In this document: positions 1-5,877 of the stretch, piece by piece
Position numbering within the stretch: the stretch's first letter is position 1
How the letters are laid out: each line of letters begins with the position of its first letter
From: Myxococcales bacterium
Lineage (GTDB): Bacteria; Myxococcota_A; Polyangia; Polyangiales; JADJMO01
Length of the DNA stretch: 6,772 bases
Assembly: GCA_021783935.1 (NCBI GenBank)
Contig: JAJXTK010000356.1
Location: 1-6,772, forward strand
Direction of reading: 5' to 3'
The notes under the pieces: model-generated
What the model saw: the letters and a program-made list of their open reading frames with translations, nothing else
Told to the model about the DNA's origin: nothing
Database searches by the model: none
Position numbers and translations under genes: made by a program

Positions 1-71
1 CGGCGGAGGACGTGGCGCGCGTCGTGGAGCTCGGCGGGCGGGTGAGCGCGATGCTGTCGCGGCTGGCGTAG
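1..71 (+). CDS. 3' end of an unidentified gene (partial)
   Basis: Reading the frame that begins at base 3 gives about 22 residues ending in VVELGGRVSAMLSRLA and a TAG stop at 69-71. The third codon positions are almost all G or C and the peptide looks like an amphipathic helix, as expected for the C-terminus of a real protein in so GC-rich a genome. Too little is present to name a family. The gene enters from upstream and is followed by a stem-loop at 129-150, which fits the end of a transcription unit. Confidence 0.55.
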   Translation, partial: AEDVARVVELGGRVSAMLSRLA

Positions 72-128
72 GCGCGGGCGGTCGCAGCCGGCGTCGGGCG
101 CGGCGCCGGTTGCGGCAGCGGATCCGCG

Positions 129-150
129 GACTCGCAAGCGCCTGCGAGTC
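129..150 (+). terminator. 8-bp stem-loop after the upstream gene
   Basis: GACTCGCA (129-136) and TGCGAGTC (143-150) are perfect inverse complements around a 6-base loop, beginning 57 bases after the TAG stop of the upstream gene. No T-run follows, so it is not a canonical intrinsic terminator. It may help end or stabilise that transcript. Confidence 0.35.
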
Positions 151-162
151 GAGGACGGCGGC

Positions 163-372
<210 letters not shown>

Positions 373-447
373 GGCCTACCGATCTCGCCAGCGGTCGCGC
401 TCGCGCGAGGGCCGCCGCGCCGCGATGCGCGTCGCGCCGCGTCGTGC

Positions 448-453
448 CATAGT
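448..453 (+). promoter_or_regulatory. Candidate -10 element for the kinase, leaderless start
   Basis: CATAGT is a rare AT-containing hexamer in a GC-rich stretch and ends 8 bases before the GTG start at 462. That places a predicted transcript start at or next to the start codon. No Shine-Dalgarno-like purine run lies in the usual window, and I cannot identify a matching -35 box. The call rests on position and on similar hexamers before two other plus-strand genes here. Confidence 0.3.
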
Positions 454-461
454 CCTGACCC

Positions 462-2072
462 GTGGCCGGCGCGCCCGAGCACTCGCAGTCGAACCCCGCG
501 ATCGCCGCGGTGCGGCTCGGGCGATACGCGCTGTTCGGCGAGATCGCCCGCGGCGGCATGGCGACCGTGCACTTCGGGCGGCTGCTCGGCTCGGTCGGCT
601 TCTCGCGCACGGTCGCGATCAAGCGGCTGCACCCGCAGTTCGCGGCAGATCACGAGTTCGTCTCGATGTTCGTCGACGAGGCGCGGCTCGCGGCGCGCAT
701 CCAGCACCCCAACGTGATCTCCACCCTCGACGTCATCGCCGAGGGGAACGAGCTCGCGCTGGTGATGGACTTCGTGCAGGGCGCCTCGCTCGCGCGGCTG
801 ATCCACGCCTCGGCGCAGCTGCAGTCGCGCGTGCCGATGCGCGTGATCTCGGCCGTGATGCTCGGCGTGCTCGCCGGGCTGCACGCGGCGCACGAGGCGA
901 AGAACGAGCGGGGGGAGCCGCTCGGCATCGTGCACCGCGACATGTCGCCCCAGAACGTGCTGGTCGGCGCCGACGGCGTCGCGCGCGTGTTCGACTTCGG
1001 CATCGCCAAGGCGACCGGCCGCCTCTCGACCACGCGAGAGGGGCAGTTCAAAGGCAAGATCTCGTACGCCGCGCCGGAGCAGCTCGGCAACGGGCAGAGC
1101 GATCGCCGCACCGACGTCTACTCGGCGTCGGTCATCCTCTGGGAGCTCTTGACGCAGAAGCGCGCCTTCCGCGGCGACGATCCTCTGCACGTCCTCAAGC
1201 AGGTGATCCAAGGGGAGATCTCGCGCCCCTCCGAGCACGTCGAGGGGATCCCGCCCGAGCTCGAGGCGGTCGTCATGCAGGGGCTCTCCAAGGACCCGGA
1301 CGATCGCTTCGCCACTGCCGAGCAGATGGCGCTCGCGCTCGAGCGCGCCGAGCCGTACGCCTCACCGCGCGAGGTCGCCGAGTGGGTCGCCGCGGTCGCG
1401 GGCGACGAGCTGCGCTCTCGCGCCAAGGCCATCGAAGAGATCGAGCTCAGCTCGCAGACGCTGATCTCCCCGAGCGACGTGCCGACGCTGGTGCGTCAGG
1501 CGCAACGCGAGGTCGAGGCGTACGAAGAGGTCGATGCGAGCGAGCTCATCGAGCGGACCTCGGCGGGGGTCCCCTCGGCCAAGGCGGCGCGCGTCTCCAC
1601 GGCGACCGGCGTCGGCACGCTCGCCATCCCCGCGCCCGACGGGGGCTCGAGGCGCGGGCTCGGCGCGTGGATCGCGTTCGGTGCGATCGCGCTCGTCGTC
1701 GCCGCCGGCGGCGTCGTCGTCTGGGTGCAGACGCGCCCGATGCTCTCGGCCGACACGTTCACCCGGCGGGCGCCGCCGCTCGCCGCCAAGCGCGACATCC
1801 GCGCCAAGGTCGAGGACGCGCCGAGCACCGCCAGCGCGTCCGCCTCGTCGTCGCCCGCTGCGAGCGTCGCGCGCTTGGTTGCACCGCCGAGCCCGCGCGC
1901 GCCGGCGTCCGCCTCGATCTCCGCGGCGCCGAGCGAGGCTCGCCCTGCCTCGAGCGCCTCGGTCGCCTCGAGCGCCGCGGCCTCGTCGGCCGCCACGGCG
2001 GCGGCGAACTGCACGCCTCCCTACACGATCGACGAGGACGGCATCCGGCACCTCAAGCCGGAGTGCCTCTAG
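462..2072 (+). CDS. Membrane-anchored Hanks-type Ser/Thr protein kinase
   Basis: This 536-residue protein is a Ser/Thr kinase expected to phosphorylate protein targets in the cytoplasm while anchored in the inner membrane. The kinase domain covers about residues 22-290. Visible motifs are the glycine loop GEIARGGMATV (26-36), the ATP-binding lysine K54 in VAIK, the partner glutamate E73, the catalytic loop HRDMSPQN (H158, D160, N165), the Mg-binding DFG (178-180), APE (204-206) and the domain-stabilising D218 in DVYS. No key residue is missing. A juxtamembrane linker is followed by one membrane segment (about 402-422), then an Ala/Ser/Pro-rich stretch and a short tail with two cysteines (C517, C535) in NCTPPYTIDEDGIRHLKPEC. 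The tail resembles those I recall from Polyangia kinases and may form a small disulfide-closed extracytoplasmic cap. An in-frame TGA at 456-458 makes GTG 462 the furthest upstream start, and the next ATG lies inside the glycine loop. The substrate is unknown. Confidence 0.93.
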   Translation: MAGAPEHSQSNPAIAAVRLGRYALFGEIARGGMATVHFGRLLGSVGFSRTVAIKRLHPQFAADHEFVSMFVDEARLAARIQHPNVISTLDVIAEGNELALVMDFVQGASLARLIHASAQLQSRVPMRVISAVMLGVLAGLHAAHEAKNERGEPLGIVHRDMSPQNVLVGADGVARVFDFGIAKATGRLSTTREGQFKGKISYAAPEQLGNGQSDRRTDVYSASVILWELLTQKRAFRGDDPLHVLKQVIQGEISRPSEHVEGIPPELEAVVMQGLSKDPDDRFATAEQMALALERAEPYASPREVAEWVAAVAGDELRSRAKAIEEIELSSQTLISPSDVPTLVRQAQREVEAYEEVDASELIERTSAGVPSAKAARVSTATGVGTLAIPAPDGGSRRGLGAWIAFGAIALVVAAGGVVVWVQTRPMLSADTFTRRAPPLAAKRDIRAKVEDAPSTASASASSSPAASVARLVAPPSPRAPASASISAAPSEARPASSASVASSAAASSAATAAANCTPPYTIDEDGIRHLKPECL

Positions 2073-2124
2073 TGCCGCGCGCCCAAGCCTCGACCGGTGG
2101 CTTCCAGCTTCGTTCGCCGCCGCA

Positions 2125-2154
2125 CTAGCAGGCCGTTTCTCAACGGCCTGCTAG
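2125..2154. repeat. 30-bp near-perfect palindrome, copy 1, between convergent genes
   Basis: CTAGCAGGCCGTT (2125-2137) and AACGGCCTGCTAG (2142-2154) are perfect inverse complements around the loop TCTC. It sits in the 91-base space between the converging stops of the kinase (2072) and the small membrane protein (2164), so it could act as a two-way terminator, although neither side has a T-run. A second copy at 3596-3622 is in the opposite orientation (loop GAGA) and lies upstream of a gene start. That argues for a dispersed repeat rather than a dedicated terminator. Confidence 0.75.
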
Positions 2155-2163
2155 CCCGCGCGA

Positions 2164-2670
2164 TCACCGCCCCGCGTCGGCCAGCTCGCCGTCGAGCTCG
2201 CGCAGCGACGATCTCGTCTCCTCCGCGAGGCTCTCGAGCCGCTGCCGCTCGATCTTCTTGCGCGCGGCGTCGGCGCTGCGGCCCGCGCGCTCGAGCGCCG
2301 AGATCTCGGCCGGCATCGTCGCGAGCCGAGCGTCGTACCCCTTCAAGAGCGCGGCCGCGTCGTCGCGCTGCTTCGCCAGGCGCTCCTTGCGCGTCAGCGG
2401 GGGGGCGACGCTCGGCTCCGCGTCCGCGTCTTGCTCGGTGGCGCCGGCATCCGCTGGCGCGGGCTCGATCGACGACCGGGAGGGGGCCGCGACGACGGGG
2501 GGCGGCCTGCTCGATGGGGCGCGCGCAGAGCTCTCGGAGGTCGCCGTCGCGCGCTCGGGCTTCGGCGCCGGCCCGCCCGCCGTGAGCGCGTAGATGACGC
2601 CAGCGAGCCCGAGCGCGAGCCCGACGGGCAACAAGATCGCGACGCGCCAATGTCCCAGACCCCCGGCCAT
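2164..2670 (-). CDS. Small membrane protein with probable C-terminal coiled coil, unknown function
   Basis: The predicted product has 168 residues. It has one membrane segment near the N-terminus (about 9-30, WRVAILLPVGLALGLAGVIY), a disordered Pro/Ala/Ser/Glu-rich linker (about 33-90), and a charged helical C-terminal part (about 92-168) rich in Arg, Glu, Leu and Ala with spacing that suggests a coiled coil. I chose ATG at 2670 because the membrane segment follows at once; an in-frame TTG at 2706 would add 12 residues and neither start has a clear ribosome site. The gene lies 57 bases behind the DUF2278-like lipoprotein gene on the same strand and may share its transcript. It converges on the kinase gene with the palindrome between them. 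I do not recognise a family; a role as an envelope scaffold or partner protein would be a guess. Confidence 0.75.
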   Translation of the reverse strand: MAGGLGHWRVAILLPVGLALGLAGVIYALTAGGPAPKPERATATSESSARAPSSRPPPVVAAPSRSSIEPAPADAGATEQDADAEPSVAPPLTRKERLAKQRDDAAALLKGYDARLATMPAEISALERAGRSADAARKKIERQRLESLAEETRSSLRELDGELADAGR

Positions 2671-2727
2671 CGCGGGCGTTGTCGTACGCCCCAGCCCGAC
2701 GCGCAAGCGCGCGGGCCGCGCGGGATC

Positions 2728-3480
2728 TCAGAACACGTCGCTCGAGAACCGGAAGGCGAGGACGTGGTCGGCCCCGCCCGCGCCGCCGCCGTGCACGACG
2801 ACCGCGCCGTCGTGGTTGGTGCCGCCGTTCTTGTGGATGTCGTGGATGCCAGTGCCGTCGCTGTAGGTCAGGCCATGGATCGCCACGCGCGAGGCGTTGG
2901 CGAGCTCGCTCTGGAGCTTGGCGACCAAGGCCGACTTCGACATCGCCGTGAACTCGGTCGAGTGGACGCCGAGCGTGTTCACGTAGCTGAAGCCGACGTT
3001 GCTGAACCCCTCGGCCGGCAGCTGGCCGGCGGGGAGGTCCTTGGTGAGGATCGAGACCTGATCGCCCGTCGTCGACTCGACGTTGATGGCGACGTCGTAG
3101 CGCTTGCCCGAGATGTCGAGCTGCAGGTGCACGTGCCCGCTGTCGCTCGGGCAATTCACCGACGAGTAGGGGGGGATGATCGCGATCAGGTCGGCCTCGA
3201 CGGCCCCATACGTGCTCGTCGGGAGGCCGCTCGCCAAGCGGCTCGACGAGACGCACGCGAGCCGCTCGGGTGGCGGGACGCTCGAAGCCGTGTCGGAGCC
3301 GGCGTCGTCGCCGCCGACCTCGGCGATGGCCGAGTCGTCCGAGGACGCGGCGTCGTCGCCGGGCGCGACGCCGTTGCCGGTCGTGCCTCCGCCGCAGCCG
3401 GCGAGGAGGATCGAGAGCCAGAGCCAGGGGGCGAGCGAAGCGCGACGCGCCGATCGAAGGACGAACACCGGCGCAAACAT
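2728..3480 (-). CDS. Lipoprotein with a DUF2278 (YukJ-like) domain
   Basis: The product has 250 residues from ATG 3480. An N-terminal signal with hydrophobic core LAPWLWLSI ends in the lipobox LLAGC (C29), so it should be lipidated and exported. A Gly/Asp/Ser/Ala linker runs to about residue 75. The remainder (about 90-250) resembles DUF2278, the family of Bacillus YukJ: it opens with YGAVEADLI, has the strand HVHLQLDISGKRYDVAINV, carries the hallmark-like GTGIHDIHKNGG (209-220), then a DGAVVVHGG segment and the ending DHVLAFRF. C76 and C110 could pair after export. The biochemical role of DUF2278 is unknown to me, and the match is from memory, not a search. The same frame is open up to a start at 3591, but that would put 37 poorly structured residues in front of the signal, so ATG 3480 is preferred. 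The gene appears to lead a two-gene unit with the membrane protein downstream. Confidence 0.8.
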   Translation of the reverse strand: MFAPVFVLRSARRASLAPWLWLSILLAGCGGGTTGNGVAPGDDAASSDDSAIAEVGGDDAGSDTASSVPPPERLACVSSSRLASGLPTSTYGAVEADLIAIIPPYSSVNCPSDSGHVHLQLDISGKRYDVAINVESTTGDQVSILTKDLPAGQLPAEGFSNVGFSYVNTLGVHSTEFTAMSKSALVAKLQSELANASRVAIHGLTYSDGTGIHDIHKNGGTNHDGAVVVHGGGAGGADHVLAFRFSSDVF

Positions 3481-3595
3481 GGCACGAAGGGGCAGCGAAG
3501 GCACGTCTGCGGGGAGCGGGTGCCGCCCTGGCTGGCGAGCTGTGGTGAGGCTGCTCCCACGAGCCGACGTCGAGGCGCACCGAGGCGACACGGTA

Positions 3596-3622
3596 CTAGC
3601 AGGCCGTTGAGAAACGGCCTGC
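3596..3622. repeat. Palindrome copy 2, inverted relative to copy 1
   Basis: GCAGGCCGTT (3599-3608) and AACGGCCTGC (3613-3622) pair around the loop GAGA. All 27 bases from CTAG at 3596 onward equal the reverse complement of the copy at 2125-2154, while the flanking bases differ. It lies about 116 bases upstream of the DUF2278-like start, where a terminator for that gene would make no sense. Its left arm also serves as the left end of the 122-bp candidate element. Confidence 0.8.
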
Positions 3623-3720
3623 GGAAACTGTGACAGACAGCAGGCCGTGTCGATCGCGCGGCGAGTTTCGGGTTGACGCGGGAGAGGCTCGGGCAGCTCC
3701 GGAGAAACTCAACGGCCTAC
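3599..3720. mobile_element. Candidate 122-bp MITE-like element with 13-bp TIRs and TA flanks
   Basis: The left end GCAGGCCGTTGAG (3599-3611) and the right end CTCAACGGCCTAC (3708-3720) are inverse complements at 12 of 13 positions. Both ends are bordered by TA (3597-3598 and 3721-3722), as expected of a two-base target duplication of the kind made by Tc1/mariner/IS630-type transposases. There is no coding capacity inside. An internal partial copy GCAGGCCGT occurs at 3640-3648. Immediately outside the right TA is another outward half-site (3723-3732). The element would need a transposase in trans, and none is visible in the window. It could instead be a cluster of decayed palindromes. Confidence 0.45.
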
Positions 3721-3732
3721 TAGCAGGCCGTT
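3711..3732. repeat. Abutting half-sites in outward orientation
   Basis: AACGGCCT (3711-3718) and AGGCCGTT (3725-3732) are inverse complements around ACTAGC. Their order is the reverse of the intact palindromes: two repeat ends meet back-to-back across a CTAG, rather than facing each other across GAGA. This resembles the junction formed when two terminal repeats of an insertion element abut. Confidence 0.6.
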
Positions 3733-3740
3733 CGACCGCG

Positions 3741-3761
3741 CGGCCACGGCGCTCGTGGCCG
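3741..3761. repeat. 7-bp stem-loop upstream of the PEGA-like gene
   Basis: CGGCCAC (3741-3747) pairs with GTGGCCG (3755-3761) around a 7-base loop. It lies about 65 bases before the ATG at 3826 and downstream of the repeat cluster. It could be an operator or a chance hairpin, since short GC inverted repeats are frequent at this base composition. Confidence 0.25.
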
Positions 3762-3813
3762 TCGCCTCCATCGCGCCGTGCGCGGCTTACTTCCCGCCCC
3801 GCGGCGCGCGCGC

Positions 3814-3819
3814 TACCTA
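3814..3819 (+). promoter_or_regulatory. Candidate -10 element for the PEGA-like gene
   Basis: TACCTA ends 6 bases before the ATG at 3826, placing a predicted transcript start on the start codon itself. The purine run AGAGGG (3819-3824) is only one base from the ATG, too close to act as a normal ribosome site. Both points suggest a leaderless transcript; no -35 match at standard spacing was found. Confidence 0.3.
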
Positions 3820-3825
3820 GAGGGC

Positions 3826-4737
3826 ATGCGCCTCGGTCGATCGATCGCCGGACTGCTCCTCGCGACGACGTCGTTCGGCGCGGCCGCCTCGCTCTCGGCG
3901 GCGAGCGCCGACAAGGCCTCGTGCGTCGCCGCCTACGAGGCCGAGCAGACGGCGCGCAAGGACGGCAGGCTGCGCGAGGCGCGTGACAAGGCGCTCTTCT
4001 GCGCGCAGGCCGCCTGCCCCGCGGTCGTGCGCGATCAGTGCACGCAGTGGATCACCGAGATCGAGCAGAGCATGCCCACGGTCGTCTTCTCGGTGACCGA
4101 CGACGCGGGCAACGACGTGACCGACGTCGAGGTGTGGGTCGACGGCGTCAAGCTGATCGACAAGCTCGATGGCAAGGCGGTCGCCATCGACCCGGGCAAG
4201 CACGCGCTCAAGCTCGTCCCCGCGTCGGGCGCGCCGGTCGAGCAGACGATCGTCGTGCGCGAGGGGGAGAAGAACCGCGAGGTGAAGCGCACGCTCGCGG
4301 CCGACAAGCCGGAGGCGCCGACCGAGCCGACGTCGCCGGACGGCGCGAAGCCGAAGCCGGCCGAGGTGCCCGCCGCCCCGCCCCCCGAGCTGCCGCGCGA
4401 GCGCCCCACCCCCGCGGCCGTCTACGTGCTCGGCGCCGTGGGCCTCGTCGGGCTCGGCGTCTTCACGACGTTCGCCGTGCTCGGGATGCAGAACAAGACC
4501 TCCCTCGACAACAGCGGCTGCCGGCCCAACTGCGCCCAGAGCGACGTCGACCGCGTGAAGCAGCAGTTCTTGATCGGCGACCTCGGGCTCGGGCTCGGCG
4601 TGGTCTCGCTCGGCGCCGCGGCGATCGTCTACCTCACGCGCGGCGAGGCGCCGCCGGCGGAGCCGAAGGCGGGGTGGAGCTGGCAGCTCGCCCCCTCGCG
4701 CGACGGCGCGATGGGGGTCGTCCGGCTCACGTTCTGA
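3826..4737 (+). CDS. Exported PEGA-like protein with two membrane segments
   Basis: The product has 303 residues from ATG 3826; an in-frame GTG at 3778 would put 16 non-signal-like residues in front. A cleavable signal peptide covers about 1-28 and ends SAASA. A helical cysteine-containing module (about 30-83) has C33, C59, C64 and C72, which could form two disulfides outside the cytoplasm. A beta-sandwich segment (about 85-160: MPTVVFSVTD, VWVDGVKLIDKLDGKAVAIDPGKHALKL) fits the PEGA fold, known as a surface-adhesion or scaffold module. A Pro/Ala/Lys-rich linker leads to two hydrophobic segments (about 199-220 and 248-270) separated by a loop with the cysteine pair GCRPNC. I recall many Polyangia proteins with this order of parts, often encoded near Ser/Thr kinases. 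The exact role is unknown. The gene ends six bases before the stop of the convergent LTD lipoprotein gene. Confidence 0.87.
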   Translation: MRLGRSIAGLLLATTSFGAAASLSAASADKASCVAAYEAEQTARKDGRLREARDKALFCAQAACPAVVRDQCTQWITEIEQSMPTVVFSVTDDAGNDVTDVEVWVDGVKLIDKLDGKAVAIDPGKHALKLVPASGAPVEQTIVVREGEKNREVKRTLAADKPEAPTEPTSPDGAKPKPAEVPAAPPPELPRERPTPAAVYVLGAVGLVGLGVFTTFAVLGMQNKTSLDNSGCRPNCAQSDVDRVKQQFLIGDLGLGLGVVSLGAAAIVYLTRGEAPPAEPKAGWSWQLAPSRDGAMGVVRLTF

Positions 4738-4743
4738 GCGCCG

Positions 4744-5733
4744 TCACGGGCACGTCGCGCCGAGCGCGTTGCGCTTGCCCGGGAAGCCGTAGAGCGCGGC
4801 GCTCGTCGCCGAGACCATGCCGTACTGGTCCGGCGCGGTCGCCGGCACGTCGACCCAGTGCGCGGTCGTGTAATTCGAGGCGTCGAGGCGCAGCGACGGA
4901 TCGCACGCCGAGGGGAACGCGAACGACTGGCCGTGCACCGGCCACGTCGGGTAGCCGGTGGTCGCGCGCGACTTGATGATCGCGGTCTCGAAGGGGAGCG
5001 TGGCGCCGGCCGCGTAGACGGTGAAGGTGAGCTCGTCGCTGTTGCCGATGACGTCGCCGGCGCTGGCACCGAGGTCGAAGACGATCGCCGGGTTCAGCCC
5101 GTAGCTGGACGCGTCGGCGAGGAAGACCGCCTTCGAGTCGGCGAGGACCACCGAGGCCCCCGGCGCGACGGTGGTGCCGGCGGGGAAGGTGAAGCTGTAG
5201 TGGTTGATCGTCGACCAGGTCAGCACGGCGCGCACGCCGGCGAGGTCGTAGGTGCAGCTCGGATCGTAGTTCGTGTACTCGACCCACTCGTGGTTGTCGC
5301 CGGTGGCGCCGGCGTCGGTGCTGCCGCCGCTGATGGCGCGGACCATGACCTCGGAGAGGCCGAAGTGCGTGGGGATCGCGCAGGGGCCGGCGTCGGCGTC
5401 GGCGTCGGCATCGGCTCCGGCCTCGGCACCGGCATCGGCTCCGGCATCGGCATCGGCATCGGCAGCGGCATCGGCTCCGGCCTCGGCACCGGCATCGGCA
5501 CCGGCCTCGGCACCGGCACCGGCATCGGCCTCGGCACCGGCCTCGGCACCGGCCTCGGCACCGGCCTCGGCATCCCCCTCGTCGGGCGTGCTGCTGTCGA
5601 GCCCCACCTCGCTCGTTGCGTCCGCTCCCCCCGCGTAGCCGCTCATGTCGACGGCGAGGCTGCACCCCGCGAGGCCGATCACCACGGTCGACGAGGCGAG
5701 GACGAGCGACGAGCGGGACCGCTGGAGCACCAC
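4744..5733 (-). CDS. Lipoprotein with acidic Ala-repeat linker and lamin-tail (LTD) domain
   Basis: The product has 329 residues from GTG 5733 (GTG 5730 is equally possible). The signal core LVLASSTVVIGLAGC ends in a lipobox with C24. After a short spacer, residues 54-115 are 31 dipeptides of Ala plus Asp, Glu, Gly or Ala, encoded by a GGCNNC array. The folded part begins near 124 (FGLSEVMV) and looks like a lamin-tail domain: EWVEYTNY, DLAGV, YSFTFPAGTTVAPGASVVLADS. LTD is an Ig-like fold found in bacterial surface and secreted proteins, where it is thought to bind ligands or membranes. The rest (to 329) includes NSDELTFTVYAAG, continuing beta structure. The acidic linker would hold the domain away from the membrane. 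The same frame stays open to 6684, but that part is antisense to the phosphotransferase gene and precedes the signal, so it is excluded. Confidence 0.85.
   Translation of the reverse strand: MVLQRSRSSLVLASSTVVIGLAGCSLAVDMSGYAGGADATSEVGLDSSTPDEGDAEAGAEAGAEAGAEADAGAGAEAGADAGAEAGADAAADADADAGADAGAEAGADADADADAGPCAIPTHFGLSEVMVRAISGGSTDAGATGDNHEWVEYTNYDPSCTYDLAGVRAVLTWSTINHYSFTFPAGTTVAPGASVVLADSKAVFLADASSYGLNPAIVFDLGASAGDVIGNSDELTFTVYAAGATLPFETAIIKSRATTGYPTWPVHGQSFAFPSACDPSLRLDASNYTTAHWVDVPATAPDQYGMVSATSAALYGFPGKRNALGATCP
5389..5574. repeat. GGCNNC hexanucleotide array B (31 units), coding
   Basis: Thirty-one GGCNNC units lie within the LTD lipoprotein gene. On the coding strand each unit is GNN GCC, giving Asp, Glu, Gly or Ala followed by Ala. 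A 30-base block (GGCATC GGCTCC GGCCTC GGCACC GGCATC) at 5407-5436 recurs exactly at 5467-5496, and GGCCTC GGCACC is repeated in tandem at 5527-5562. The unit length keeps the frame, so changes in copy number would only alter linker length. The hexamer class and the plus-strand orientation match array A at 163-372. Confidence 0.9.
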
Positions 5734-5770
5734 AGCGGCAAGGCTGCCACAGCTGCGACGACGCGTCGCG

Positions 5771-5797
5771 GCGCCCCGGCCTCGCGAGGCGGGGCGC
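5771..5797. promoter_or_regulatory. Strong palindrome in the divergent promoter region
   Basis: GCCTCGCGAGGC (5779-5790) is a perfect 12-bp palindrome. Outside it, GCGCCCC (5771-5777) pairs with GGGGCGC (5791-5797), leaving one unpaired G at 5778. It lies about 38-64 bases upstream of the LTD lipoprotein start and 81-107 bases upstream of the phosphotransferase start, a suitable place for a shared operator. No regulator family can be named from the sequence, and high GC content raises the chance of fortuitous dyads. Confidence 0.4.
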
Positions 5798-5861
5798 GCC
5801 GCGGAGAGGTCGGAATCGCGGTGATTTGCGCGCACGGTGGCGCTGCCGCGCGAGGGGTCGC

Positions 5862-5867
5862 TATCAT
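5862..5867 (+). promoter_or_regulatory. Candidate -10 element for the phosphotransferase gene
   Basis: TATCAT stands out in a GC-rich stretch and ends 10 bases before the GTG at 5878. This gives a predicted transcript start within a few bases of the start codon, as for the two other plus-strand genes with candidates here. It also favours GTG 5878 over the in-frame GTG at 5821, which lies upstream of it. Confidence 0.35.
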
Positions 5868-5877
5868 CCCACGCGTC

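Larger units (their letters stand above)
3481..3825. other. 345-base divergent intergenic region
   Basis: This gap separates the divergent starts of the DUF2278-like lipoprotein (minus) and the PEGA-like protein (plus). I see no gene in it. Positions 3481-3595 show no convincing feature. Positions 3596-3732 are filled by the palindrome/TIR repeat family described separately, followed by a stem-loop (3741-3761) and a candidate -10 element (3814-3819). Promoters for both genes must lie here, so the repeats sit inside a regulatory region. Confidence 0.7.

Noticed and set aside
1362..2051. Minus-strand open frames opposite the kinase linker and tail
   Set aside because: Low-complexity Arg/Gly/Ala products opposite a well-supported gene; expected shadows at this base composition.
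2431..3633. A 400-codon plus-strand open frame opposite the two minus genes
   Set aside because: Arg/Ala/Gly/Val-rich sequence with no motif, opposite a lipoprotein with a clear lipobox and conserved-looking domain.
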